Source: Alphaproteobacteria bacterium (GTDB lineage: Bacteria; Pseudomonadota; Alphaproteobacteria; UBA2966). Taken from it: 64,000 bases of DNA. The DNA lies in the NCBI GenBank assembly GCA_018650465.1, contig JABIFY010000024.1, positions 1 to 64,000 of the forward strand, given 5' to 3'. The position numbers and the translations under genes are program-made. Below the pieces are notes generated by a model. The model saw nothing but the letters and a program-made list of their open reading frames with translations. It did no database searches and was not told where the DNA came from. How positions within the stretch are numbered: position 1 is the first letter of the stretch; each line of letters starts with the position of its first letter. This document shows positions 55,327 through 64,000 of the stretch, piece after piece.

Positions 55327-56056
55327 CGTCGTCTCCGAGGTAAGCGCGAATTACTTCGGGGTCGGACAGGACTTTCGCTGGCGAGCCTTGAGCGATTTTT
55401 TGACCAGTATTCATGACAACGCAATTGTCGCAAAGGCTGCGAATGGCATCCATGACATGTTCAACCAAAATGACCGTGCGGCCTTCGGACCTGAGAGTTT
55501 TGATCAGCTCGATGCCCGTGGTCAGTTCCGTGGGGTTCAATCCGGCGAGCCATTCATCCAGCAACAGAATTTCCGGCTCGGAAGCCAGACAGCGGGCAAG
55601 TTCCAGGCGTTTCTGGTCGATGTAGGTCAAACTGGAAACAGGCGCGTTGGCCAGACTGTCGATCCCCACCTTGTTCAACATCTGATGGGCAAAATCCTCG
55701 GCTTCATATCCCCAGCGACGCTTGTGACCAAAGACGGCCCCGGCCATGACATTTTCAATCACGGTCAAGGTGGGCAACATTTTGACCAACTGGAAAGTTC
55801 GGGAGACGCCACGGCGGTTTATGTCCTGGGCCGACAGTCCGGAGATGCGGGAACCTTGCAGGGTGATTTGACCAGCGGTCAGTTTCAGGGCGCCAGAAAT
55901 CAGGTTCATCATGGTTGTTTTGCCGGAACCATTAGGGCCAATGATGCCGACGACTTCATGTTCATGCACATCGAAATCAACATGATCTACTGCCGTCAGG
56001 CCACCAAACTGTTTGGTCACGCCGCGAACGCTCAGCACGGTTTTTCCGGAAGCCAT
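55319..56056 (-). CDS. livG: Branched-chain-type ABC transporter ATPase LivG
   Basis: A 245-residue ATPase with Walker A GPNGSGKTT, signature-like block LTYIDQKRLELARCLAS and Walker B ILLLDEWLAGLNP. LivG-type signature sequences are naturally divergent, but here the usual LSxGQ reads SLTYIDQ. The ATG at 56056 follows GGGAGG and starts 1 nt after the livM stop. Powers uptake with LivF. Confidence 0.93.
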   Translation of the reverse strand: MASGKTVLSVRGVTKQFGGLTAVDHVDFDVHEHEVVGIIGPNGSGKTTMMNLISGALKLTAGQITLQGSRISGLSAQDINRRGVSRTFQLVKMLPTLTVIENVMAGAVFGHKRRWGYEAEDFAHQMLNKVGIDSLANAPVSSLTYIDQKRLELARCLASEPEILLLDEWLAGLNPTELTTGIELIKTLRSEGRTVILVEHVMDAIRSLCDNCVVMNTGQKIAQGSPAKVLSDPEVIRAYLGDDDA

Positions 56057-56057
56057 C

Positions 56058-56987
56058 TCAGTTGCCTCCCTTGCGGAATTTTGCGAACGACTGTTCCAGC
56101 CGCCCGACCACACCATGCGGCACCAGGTAGACGATCAACAGGAAGGCAATACCCAGCACCAGAATGGTCTGGCTGGGGTAGTTGGCTTCGATGACTTCCA
56201 GCAGGATTGTAAAGGGAATGACTCCAACCAAGGGCCCCCAAAGGCGCTTGGTTCCACCCAGCAATGCCATGATCACAACTTCGAAAGACAGCAAGGGTGA
56301 AAAGGCGATGTTGGGTTCAATATATGTCCAACGGGGCGCCAACAAGGCACCGACCAGGGCCGCGACCATGCCCGATACCATGAATAACAAAATCTTTGAG
56401 CGCGCCGTGTTGATCCCACAATGGGCGGCGACGGTTTCGTCATTGCCGATAATGCGCATGGCAAAACCGAGGCGGGATCGTCCGATCCACCAGCCAATCA
56501 GGAAGACAAAGCCGGCCAGCGCCAGAAGCTCCCAATAGATGTGCTCCTCAGTCAGGTCAGTCAGGACATACAGGCCCCGACTGCCCCCAAGATTGTTTTG
56601 CAGCCAGCTCACTAACTGGCGGATCATCTCTGCCAGACCCAAGGTAAAGATGACAAAATAGACGCCTGAAAGACGCAGGGTCGCGAGACCAACCAGAGCT
56701 GCCATGACGGCACCGGCAACAGCCGAGATCAACAGCAAGACAACATAGGGGACCATTTCAATTCCCGTTGCTACGATCATAGTGCCGAGGCCGTAGAAGG
56801 CTGCAGTTGCCAGGGAGATATAATGCGTTGGTCCGGAGAACAGGGCCCAGCTGGTACTGAGCACCACATACATGGCGATGGTCACGCCAATCGAAATGTA
56901 ATATCCGTTGCCACTGAAGGGCAGCAGCGCCGCCAGGCCGAACAGGATGACGGCGATCACAAGTGTTCTGGTTTCCCGCGACGTCAT
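56058..56987 (-). CDS. livM: Branched-chain-type ABC transporter permease LivM
   Basis: A 309-residue permease with about 8-10 helices and the LivM loop RSRLGFAMRIIGNDETVAAHCGIN that contacts the ATPase. Overlaps livH by 4 nt. Transport of an aromatic acid or aldehyde is suggested by the neighbouring dehydrogenases. Confidence 0.92.
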   Translation of the reverse strand: MTSRETRTLVIAVILFGLAALLPFSGNGYYISIGVTIAMYVVLSTSWALFSGPTHYISLATAAFYGLGTMIVATGIEMVPYVVLLLISAVAGAVMAALVGLATLRLSGVYFVIFTLGLAEMIRQLVSWLQNNLGGSRGLYVLTDLTEEHIYWELLALAGFVFLIGWWIGRSRLGFAMRIIGNDETVAAHCGINTARSKILLFMVSGMVAALVGALLAPRWTYIEPNIAFSPLLSFEVVIMALLGGTKRLWGPLVGVIPFTILLEVIEANYPSQTILVLGIAFLLIVYLVPHGVVGRLEQSFAKFRKGGN

Positions 56988-57850
56988 GACGTCGGTTTCC
57001 CGAATAATCCCTGGGGCCGGAATAGCAGCACCAGAATGAAAATCAAGTAGGCCGCCGCCAAGGTCAGGCCCGGATCAATCAGCGTAGCAACTGCAGTTTC
57101 GGCCAGCCCCAGGATCAAGGCCGCGACAATGACGCCACGCACATCACCAACGCCGCCCATGATCACGATGATCAAGGCCTTCATGGTGAACAAAACACCG
57201 ATGGAGGCATCCAGAGTTAGGAACGTACTGATCAAACTGCCGCCCACAGCCGTAAGCGATCCCCCCAGGGCAAAGGCCAGGGCCGACACACGAAGGACGT
57301 TGATGCCAACAAGGCCTGCAGCTTGCGGGTTCACGGCAACGGCACGTACAGCTGTGCCGGGGCGAGACCAGTAGAGCCATAGATAGAGAAGCCCGCAAAT
57401 GATAACGGCGGCAGCGAAAGCAATGATTCGGTTCAGGGCAAAAGTACTGCCAATAATCAGAATTCCGTCGCCAAGATAGTCGTAAGAAAAATATTCAGCG
57501 CCGAAGGTTGCGACCATGATCCCGACAAAGGCGAAGCCCATGCCGAAGGTCGCGAGGATGCTGTCGACTTCAAGCTGTCCCTGGTTTTTGGCTCGTTTGA
57601 TCAGCGGCATCAAAATGATGCGATAGATTATCCAGTTGACCAGAAAGGCAAGTGGCGCCACAAACAATATGGCCAGAATCGGGCTGACCTGGCCTGCGGT
57701 GTATGTCCAGAAAGCGGCAAAGGCACCCGCCACCAACATCTCGCCATTGGCCAGGTTCATGATCCGGGCGACGCCATATTGCAGATTTAGCCCCATCGCA
57801 ATCAGCGCATAGGTACCGCCCAACAAAATGCCTGTAATCAAAATATCCAT
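56984..57850 (-). CDS. livH: Branched-chain-type ABC transporter permease LivH
   Basis: A 288-residue permease with about 8 helices; typical LivH start (ILITGILLGGTYALIAMGLNLQYG) and the ATPase-contact loop TAVRAVAVNPQAAGLVGIN. It follows the binding-protein gene by 63 nt and pairs with LivM. Confidence 0.93.
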   Translation of the reverse strand: MDILITGILLGGTYALIAMGLNLQYGVARIMNLANGEMLVAGAFAAFWTYTAGQVSPILAILFVAPLAFLVNWIIYRIILMPLIKRAKNQGQLEVDSILATFGMGFAFVGIMVATFGAEYFSYDYLGDGILIIGSTFALNRIIAFAAAVIICGLLYLWLYWSRPGTAVRAVAVNPQAAGLVGINVLRVSALAFALGGSLTAVGGSLISTFLTLDASIGVLFTMKALIIVIMGGVGDVRGVIVAALILGLAETAVATLIDPGLTLAAAYLIFILVLLFRPQGLFGKPTS

Positions 57851-57913
57851 TAATCTAGTTCAGCAAGGAATTCCCCGGTGGCGCATTTGCTCCACCGGAG
57901 AAACCCGTTTCGC

Positions 57914-59128
57914 CTATTTCCAGCCCTTTTTTAAAATGACCGGTTTTGCATTTGGCATGCCCTTCGAGGCGACGCCATAGAACTCACCGCCTTGCCACTG
58001 GCCAACTGTCCAGTAGCGGTGACTGACCTGGTCGACAAAATCGATGTCGCCCATAATCGTCTTGAAGGTGTTGTCTTTGATGAATTGCGTGACTGCCTTG
58101 CGATCAACTGACCCCACGCCTTCAATTGCTTGTTCCAGCACTTGCAAGCTGACATAGGTATTTGCACTTGCCCAGCCATCAGCAGGTTTGCCTGTCACTT
58201 CCATGTGCGCTTTGCGATAGGCTTTCATTGCAGGCGTGGTTGGGTCGACGCCACCTGCACCGAGATTACCTTCGATGGATTTACCGAAGACCTTGCCATA
58301 GGCCGGGAAACATGTGGCGACAGCGGTATAAAATGCCTTCACGTCCAGGTTCTGGGTGATGGCTTGCTTGGTCAAACCAAAGGTATCCGGCGGGTAGGAC
58401 CAGGCGACAAAGGCGTCAGGCTTGCTTGCCTTGGCGCCCTTCATGATCGGCGACAGGTCCTGGGTGCCCAGCGGATAGGACTTGTCATAAACAATTTCAA
58501 ACCCGGCCTTTTTGAAAATCGGGCGGGCTGTTTCTGCAAGCTCAATACCAAAGGCATCCGCGACATTGACCATGGCGATCTTGCTGCCCATTTTACCGTC
58601 TGCCCGCATCTTGCTCAGGATATCGGATACGGCACTGGCGAATGACGTGGTCGAACCGAGCGTAAAGAAGATGCCGGGATACCGCTTGGTCAGTTCCGGT
58701 ATTTTATCGGAAATGGCGCTGACGGCAATTTGCGGGTAACCATGCTTGGCATAAATCGGCGCCGAGGCAAGATTGAAGCCGGTGCCGTAGGGTGCCACGA
58801 TAAAGTCAACCTTATCCTGTGTGGCCAGACGCTGGGCTGCCTTGATATGTACACCTGGATTGGTTTGATCATCATATTCAATCAACTCAATCATTTTTCG
58901 GCCGTCCTTCAGTTTCAGGCCACCCCGGGCATTCACTTCATGGACCCAGAGATGAATGTTCGGCCAATGGGTCACTGTTGAGCCACCGGCCAGAGGGCCT
59001 GTCTTCGGTGCGACGGCACCAATCTTAACGGTGTCACCTGCCTGGGCTGTACCAACGGTCAGGGATCCGGCGATCAGGGATGCTGCGGCAAGTTTTAATG
59101 CTGTTCTGCGTTTCACGATTTCCTCCAT
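57914..59128 (-). CDS. Periplasmic substrate-binding protein of the Liv-type transporter
   Basis: A 404-residue receptor with a twin-arginine-like leader (VKRRTALKLAAASLIAGSLT) and a type I periplasmic-binding fold (VKIGAVAPKTGPLAGG start; YDDQTNPGVHIKAAQRL). GAGG lies before the ATG. Substrate not deducible; the operon suggests an aromatic compound. Confidence 0.92.
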   Translation of the reverse strand: MEEIVKRRTALKLAAASLIAGSLTVGTAQAGDTVKIGAVAPKTGPLAGGSTVTHWPNIHLWVHEVNARGGLKLKDGRKMIELIEYDDQTNPGVHIKAAQRLATQDKVDFIVAPYGTGFNLASAPIYAKHGYPQIAVSAISDKIPELTKRYPGIFFTLGSTTSFASAVSDILSKMRADGKMGSKIAMVNVADAFGIELAETARPIFKKAGFEIVYDKSYPLGTQDLSPIMKGAKASKPDAFVAWSYPPDTFGLTKQAITQNLDVKAFYTAVATCFPAYGKVFGKSIEGNLGAGGVDPTTPAMKAYRKAHMEVTGKPADGWASANTYVSLQVLEQAIEGVGSVDRKAVTQFIKDNTFKTIMGDIDFVDQVSHRYWTVGQWQGGEFYGVASKGMPNAKPVILKKGWK

Positions 59129-59190
59129 TTTCTCTGTTGCTATGAATTATTGGTTTGCGTAAACGTTACCGGTATTGGCTCCGGCTTGAA

Positions 59191-60642
59191 CTAAATCGGG
59201 TACTCATGCGGTTTGTTATGAATGGATATCCAGCGTAATTCTGTAAACTCGGCGACCCCTGCGTCCCCGCCAAAGCGGCCATAGCCACTGGCTTTCATGC
59301 CGCCGAACGGCATTTGGGGTTCGTCAAAAACGGTTGGCCCATTGATGTGGCAGATGCCGGAATCGATTTGCCGGGCGACATCCAGGGCTCTATCCGTGTC
59401 CGCGCCAAAGACGGCGGCTGCCAATCCGAATTCACTGTCATTGGCAACGGATACAGCTTCTTCGACCCCGTCGACGCGTATGACGACGGCAACTGGACCA
59501 AAAGATTCTTCAGAATAAATGCGCATGGCCGGGGTGACGCCATCCAGCAAGGCGGGCTGCATGACGATATCATCTAGCTCAAATCCGGTGACCAGTCTGG
59601 CTCCTTTGGCAACGGCGTCTTCGACCAGAGTTTTGACCCTGATCGCCGCCTCCCTGCTGATCATTGCACCCAACGGATAGTTGCCGGTGCGTGGGTCTCC
59701 TGCTTTCAAGGGCGCCATTTTTTTTGCAAACTGTTGCAGAAACTCATCGGCAATGGATTGGTCAACAATAATACGTTCGGTGGAAATACAGATCTGACCC
59801 TGATTGAGAAAGGCCCCAAAAGCTGCAGCGTTGACCGCTTCGGCGATGATTGCATCGTCCAGAACCAGCAAGGGCGCCTTGCCACTCAATTCCAGCACTA
59901 CAGGTTTAAGGTATCGTGCACAGTGGGCAGCGACACTTCTGCCCACCCGGGTGGAGCCTGTGAAATTTACCCGTCTGACGGCTTCATGGGCGATCAGGGC
60001 TTCAACAATTTCCGGCGCCTTTTCGGGCGCGTTTGTCACCAGGTTCAGCACACCGTCAGGTAAACCAGCCTCGGAAAATATTTCGACAATTAGACTGTGG
60101 GTTCCGGGGCAAAGTTCAGAGGCCTTCAGAACGGCAGCGTTGCCACAAGCCAAAGGTACCGCCACGGCACGAACGCCTAATACCACAGGTGCATTCCAAG
60201 GCGCTATGCCCAGCACAACGCCAGCTGGCTGGCGGACAGTCAGACCCGTAACGCCTGCATGACTCGAGGGAATTTCTGTGTCAACCAGGTAGTCAGTCAT
60301 TGTTGCTGCATCGCGTAGAATATTGCCGGCCAACTGACAATTGAATTGGGCCCAAACTTCGGAAGCTCCGATCTCATCGGCCATGATCGCCGCGAATTCG
60401 GCACTGCGTTGGTTCAGAATCCCCGCTGCTCTCAGCAATACTGCGCTGCGTTCCTCAGGGGAGGAGCACGACCAACCGGGAAATGCTGCAGCCGCGACAT
60501 TAGCAGCCTTAACGGCGTCCTCGATGGATGCGGCAGCTGCTGTTGTCGTGACAATGTCGGTCACCGGGTCGCGACGCTCGAACGTTGCGTGGCCCTGCGC
60601 AGGCACAGAATTTCCACCAATAAACAGCCCGGTTTCCAGCAC
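59191..60642 (-). CDS. Aldehyde dehydrogenase, vanillin-dehydrogenase-like
   Basis: A 483-residue ALDH with NFTGSTRVGR, catalytic Glu in ELSGKAPLL and catalytic Cys in NQGQICIS. The ELSGK form replaces the usual ELGGK. First gene of the operon that continues with the transporter; divergent from the AraC regulator across 134 nt. A second ALDH lies downstream (52665), so two aldehydes of one pathway may be handled. Confidence 0.9.
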   Translation of the reverse strand: MLETGLFIGGNSVPAQGHATFERRDPVTDIVTTTAAAASIEDAVKAANVAAAAFPGWSCSSPEERSAVLLRAAGILNQRSAEFAAIMADEIGASEVWAQFNCQLAGNILRDAATMTDYLVDTEIPSSHAGVTGLTVRQPAGVVLGIAPWNAPVVLGVRAVAVPLACGNAAVLKASELCPGTHSLIVEIFSEAGLPDGVLNLVTNAPEKAPEIVEALIAHEAVRRVNFTGSTRVGRSVAAHCARYLKPVVLELSGKAPLLVLDDAIIAEAVNAAAFGAFLNQGQICISTERIIVDQSIADEFLQQFAKKMAPLKAGDPRTGNYPLGAMISREAAIRVKTLVEDAVAKGARLVTGFELDDIVMQPALLDGVTPAMRIYSEESFGPVAVVIRVDGVEEAVSVANDSEFGLAAAVFGADTDRALDVARQIDSGICHINGPTVFDEPQMPFGGMKASGYGRFGGDAGVAEFTELRWISIHNKPHEYPI

Positions 60643-60776
60643 CAGATATCCCCCTGTTTTGTTATTCCTTCTGCGCCTTCCATCTTTGAACGTGGAATAT
60701 TCGCAGCATCGCCATTGGTACTTTTAAATTTGTCTGGCTACAGAGAACAGGAAATCAAACATTTCGCGTCTATTAA

Positions 60777-61748
60777 ATGGATGTAAATGGTCCATTTTTA
60801 CCAAAAATTGGGTATAATAACGATCTGATGTCGAATCTTTTTGAAAACTCCCCTGTATATTCCACTTTCATGCCCCAGCTTCGAGCTGAAAGGGTTCGCT
60901 GCGGTTTACGTGACAAGATCCTGGGCCTGGCAAGCAACGCCCACGAAAAACACTGGCAGGCCATTCTGTTGACAACCGGCACTGGTGTGATCGAGACTCC
61001 GGATGAAATCATACCTTTGGAGGCACCCTGCCTGGCCTGGTTGCCCTGGCGCGCTGACCGAAAGGTCAGGGTCCGAGCCGGCGGGGTGGGCTTTCATATA
61101 TCTGTTGGCGAAGAAGTTCTTGTCGGCGCGATAGGCAATAGCCCTGAATCGATAGATATGCGTTATCTGGCTGATCGCCGTGTTCTGGCTTCACTTGAAG
61201 AGGAGGCGGCCGTAATCGAGGATGCGACACATGCTTTTGATCTAGTGGTGCGGGAATTACATCACCCACGTTATGGTTCGTGGAATATGGTGGTTGCCCA
61301 GATCAGGGCGGTACTGGTTTTTCTTTGGCGATTGTCCGGCGTTGAAGATGTCGCCCTGCAATCACGCGGCGAACCTTCAAGGATCTTGCAGAACTTTCGG
61401 CAACTTGTTGAAACCCGTTTTCGCGAACGCTGGCCTGTTGGTGCCTACGCAGAAGCTTTGAAAATATCCCATGATCGCCTGCACGATATCTGTCGACGCG
61501 AACTTGGCAAAACACCAATTCAGTTAATCCACGAACGTGTGTTACACGAAGCACGCCTGCGGCTTGAACGGTCTGTTCTGACAGTCGAACAAGTTGCAGC
61601 TTCCGTGGGCTTCAAAGACGTAGGACATTTCAGCCGTTTCTTCAAATCGAAAACGGGATTGCCCCCGGGTAAGTTCCGCAAAACAGTCAGCCGTTCTACC
61701 GAGGACGGCAGCGAAGTTCCGGAAAGCACATACGCAGACTGGCCCTAG
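60777..61748 (+). CDS. AraC-family transcriptional regulator
   Basis: Up to 323 residues: N-terminal cupin-like effector domain (TGTGVIETPDEIIPLEAP), C-terminal double helix-turn-helix (YAEALKISHDRLHDICRREL and VEQVAASVGFKDVGHFSRFF). A TATAAT at 60813-60818 lies between the frame start at 60777 and the Met at 60828 (MSNLFENSP), so the shorter start with a very short leader is possible. Divergent from the aldehyde dehydrogenase/transporter operon, its likely target. Confidence 0.9.
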   Translation: MDVNGPFLPKIGYNNDLMSNLFENSPVYSTFMPQLRAERVRCGLRDKILGLASNAHEKHWQAILLTTGTGVIETPDEIIPLEAPCLAWLPWRADRKVRVRAGGVGFHISVGEEVLVGAIGNSPESIDMRYLADRRVLASLEEEAAVIEDATHAFDLVVRELHHPRYGSWNMVVAQIRAVLVFLWRLSGVEDVALQSRGEPSRILQNFRQLVETRFRERWPVGAYAEALKISHDRLHDICRRELGKTPIQLIHERVLHEARLRLERSVLTVEQVAASVGFKDVGHFSRFFKSKTGLPPGKFRKTVSRSTEDGSEVPESTYADWP

Positions 61749-61957
61749 AAAAACTACCTACTGTCGGGATCTGGCTGAACAGGGTCAACATTCATTTCCC
61801 CAAGAGTAGATGCCGTTGCTCCATGTTTCATGTGGCTACAACAGCAACATATTGCCAAACAGGAAAGTCTGCATTACGCAATAGACGGCACCATTAACAC
61901 ACCGCCGCAAACTTCCGGTATACAGGAGTAAAGCAGACATTGGTGTAAATATTATTG

Positions 61958-63655
61958 TTATCGTAAAACATTGTTTAATATGCATTTTGCTGGGGTTTTG
62001 TATCTATACGAGAAGAGCAAATAAAGTTGGTTGCGGGCCCCCGCAACCACCGACAGTTGACAGCCGGTCCCATCAAGGGCCGGCTGTTGATCGTTGGAGG
62101 TGTCGGCTTCGCTGATAGCCAGTATTCCTGCCAGATCGCCGTAGAGCTCGGCCCTCATCGCACATGTCTCGTCGCCGGGTTTCAGGACAACTCTATCGAC
62201 CAGACTGCGAATAATCTCGCCCGCTTCAGTCTTGATCGCATCATCATTGAGGGCCTCAACAAGATTGCCGAGCTTGTCGGCAAAGAGTTTTGGCAGATCG
62301 GAATGAATCCGGAGAGGCGCCGGGGTTGGCCGGGCCAGCTCCTTTTCGATTTCTGACTTTCTGTTTTCCAGTCCGGACATCCGGTCCTTCATCGAGGCAG
62401 AGTACATCCCGTCTTCGATGGCCTTCATCATGCCGGTTATCTTGCGCTCGACGGCCCTGAGATCACTTTTCAGTTTTTTGTGCGCGTTCTCAACGCCAGA
62501 AGTGAGCACCTTAATCTCAGCGTTGTAGGTGCCGACAAAGGTGTCGATCAGTTCCGGCCTCAACAACCGTCCAGCCAGACCGGACAGGATCCTCTGTTCG
62601 ATAGCCTGGCGTGTGATGGTCTGCCTGTTCTCACAGGTGCCTTTGGAACGGCGGGTCGCACAGCCGTATCGGTCTTTGCCCATGATGGTGTAACTGCCAC
62701 CGCATTCTCCGCACTTGAGAAGACCACTGAAGATGTACTTCTGGCGGTGAGCCCGGTTGAGAGCGTTTCCGTCCTGGTCACGACCTATTTCGATCCGAAC
62801 TTCCTGTTGTCGTTCCTTGACCCGGTGCCAGAGGTCGTCATCGACGATACGTAACTCCGGAACCTCGACCACCTCCCATTTATCCGGAGGATTGGGACGG
62901 GCCAACCGCTTTCCGGTCGCCGGGTCTTTTACAAATGAACACCGGTTCCATTCTATCCTGCCAACGTAGGTGGCATTGTTGAGGATACCGGTGCCGCGCT
63001 CGAACTGACCCCGGATTGTCGTGTCGCCCCAAGGGCGACCTTCAGGACCCGGAACATGTTCTTCGTTGAGGACTTTGGCAATCTTGCGAGGACTTTTGCC
63101 CCGGGCAAAATCCTCGAAGATCCTGTTTACGATCACCGCTTCGGCGGTGTTGATGCACCGCTTGCCGCGGTCGTCATCAGACGAGCCAACGACAACGTCA
63201 TATCCGTACGCCTTGCCTCCCGCCATGCGACCTTGCCGGACCCGGCCGAGTTGTCCCCGTTTGGTTTTGTCCCGAAGGTCACTGAGGGTAAGCTGCGCCA
63301 TGGTGCCCAGAAGACCGATGTGCATCGGGGTGATCTCACCAACATTGACCGCATGTATCTTGATGTTTCTGAAGGTCAGCCGATCATGAAGGTCGGCGAT
63401 GTCCGAGAGTTTGCGACCGAGACGATCAAGGGATTCACACACCAGGACGTCAAATAAACTTCGTTCCGCGTCAGACAGCATTTGCTGATAACCTGGACGG
63501 AACTTGCTGGCACCACTTGTGGCGGCATCATCGTAAGTGTCCGTGAGGTCCCAGTGCTGGTTTCCAATAAACCTCCGGCAAACTTCGACCTGGTCATCAA
63601 TGGACGCCTCTCTCTGGTTGTCGGAGGAATATCTGGCATAGATAACTGCTTTCAT
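61958..63655 (-). CDS. Large serine recombinase
   Basis: A 565-residue recombinase: N-terminal resolvase domain with nucleophile Ser10 in YARYSSDNQ and the DRLGRKLSDI region, then a recombinase domain, a zinc ribbon (CGECGGSYTIMG and ATRRSKGTCENR) and a long coiled coil near residues 400-450. Such enzymes integrate and excise phages or conjugative elements, or invert DNA. Its ATG overlaps the stop of the upstream tyrosine recombinase (ATGA), so they are one transcription unit. Confidence 0.92.
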   Translation of the reverse strand: MKAVIYARYSSDNQREASIDDQVEVCRRFIGNQHWDLTDTYDDAATSGASKFRPGYQQMLSDAERSLFDVLVCESLDRLGRKLSDIADLHDRLTFRNIKIHAVNVGEITPMHIGLLGTMAQLTLSDLRDKTKRGQLGRVRQGRMAGGKAYGYDVVVGSSDDDRGKRCINTAEAVIVNRIFEDFARGKSPRKIAKVLNEEHVPGPEGRPWGDTTIRGQFERGTGILNNATYVGRIEWNRCSFVKDPATGKRLARPNPPDKWEVVEVPELRIVDDDLWHRVKERQQEVRIEIGRDQDGNALNRAHRQKYIFSGLLKCGECGGSYTIMGKDRYGCATRRSKGTCENRQTITRQAIEQRILSGLAGRLLRPELIDTFVGTYNAEIKVLTSGVENAHKKLKSDLRAVERKITGMMKAIEDGMYSASMKDRMSGLENRKSEIEKELARPTPAPLRIHSDLPKLFADKLGNLVEALNDDAIKTEAGEIIRSLVDRVVLKPGDETCAMRAELYGDLAGILAISEADTSNDQQPALDGTGCQLSVVAGARNQLYLLFSYRYKTPAKCILNNVLR

Positions 63656-64000
63656 GACCAGCCTCCATCTGATTCAAGATCGCTCATGACCTGGTGGTAG
63701 ACATCCGCCGCCGCAATCATCTGCGACTGATTGTAGTGACGGATCGAGGTATTGATTGAGGCGTGGCCCAGAATGCGGCCGATAGCCAGAATGTGTTCCG
63801 GATCCTCTGTGGCAAAGGTTGTGGCAGCGCAATCCCTGAACAGATGTGGATTAACATGCTTGCCGTACAGCTCTTCCGTCAGACTGCAGGTATTACAGTA
63901 GACGGACTGTTTGCTCATGGGAGTCCCCCGGGCCGAGATCCAGATATCCGGTGTTTCCCTCCCCCGAAGCAGGAGGGGGCGGTATTCGTCCAGATATGTC
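63652..64000 (-). CDS. Tyrosine recombinase/integrase, C-terminal part, runs off window
   Basis: The frame is open to the window end, so the ATG at 63918 is internal: upstream codons read YLDEYRPLLLRG, then TPDIWISARGTPM. The catalytic domain retains HLFRDCAATTFA (H-x2-R) and LGHASINTSIRHYN with the nucleophile Tyr. The first catalytic Arg and the N-terminal domains are outside the window. Stop overlaps the serine recombinase start by 4 nt. Confidence 0.88.
   Translation of the reverse strand, partial: TYLDEYRPLLLRGRETPDIWISARGTPMSKQSVYCNTCSLTEELYGKHVNPHLFRDCAATTFATEDPEHILAIGRILGHASINTSIRHYNQSQMIAAADVYHQVMSDLESDGGWS

Overview
The window looks like the chromosome of a sulfur-oxidising, metabolically versatile alphaproteobacterium, probably of a Rhodospirillales-like lineage. 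This is inference, with no marker gene in view. The evidence is a 3'-terminal adenylylsulfate reductase gene (aprA), a zinc-containing dissimilatory-type ATP sulfurylase (sat) and a DsrC-family protein, together with monomeric isocitrate dehydrogenase, TRAP and Liv transporters, several universal stress proteins and alphaproteobacterial-style palindromic repeats. No rRNA, tRNA or CRISPR array was recognised.

Layout. 1-2836: aprA end, an unknown protein, a SlyD-like FKBP isomerase and a 52-residue ORF. 2913-6457: an EDGPA-repeat protein, a small acidic protein, then a leftward run of serine hydrolase, gamma-glutamylcyclotransferase-like protein and metallophosphoesterase. 6635-11086: DMT exporter, iodotyrosine-deiodinase-like nitroreductase and a two-subunit molybdenum hydroxylase. 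11087-17948: palindromic repeat elements, a cysteine-free DsrC homologue (RspA type) lying between 37-nt direct repeats, icd, a universal stress protein, sat, a CBS protein and a thioredoxin-fold ferredoxin. 17933-27434: PAP2 protein, CoA-transferase-like pair, deacylase, PhoX, PhyH, glycosyltransferase, ankyrin/KPV protein and a small putative DNA-binding protein.

27582-38811 is the most striking block. A tightly packed leftward operon encodes Glu/Leu/Phe/Val-type dehydrogenase, a three-gene pyruvate:ferredoxin-type oxidoreductase, a P2-type cation ATPase, a Lon-like protease and a universal stress protein. It is divergent from another universal stress protein across a 398-nt control region holding a perfect 7-bp dyad. 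38953-43672 carries a DASS symporter and a TRAP system. 43673-48077 holds a trehalose-6-phosphate synthase remnant, then a coupled universal stress protein and a P-type ATPase with Na,K-ATPase-like (P2C) signatures.

48214-50188 is a scrapyard: a broken OxlT-like MFS gene abuts a headless RepA-type AAA fragment followed by a Sel1-repeat pseudogene. 50153-60642 is a leftward nine-gene operon: aldehyde dehydrogenase, Liv-type ABC transporter (with an oversized LivF), a second aldehyde dehydrogenase, a coniferyl-alcohol-dehydrogenase-like SDR and flotillin. An AraC regulator lies divergent to it, which suggests uptake and oxidation of an aromatic or phenylpropanoid compound. 61958-64000 is the edge of a mobile element with a tyrosine recombinase running off the window and an overlapping large serine recombinase.
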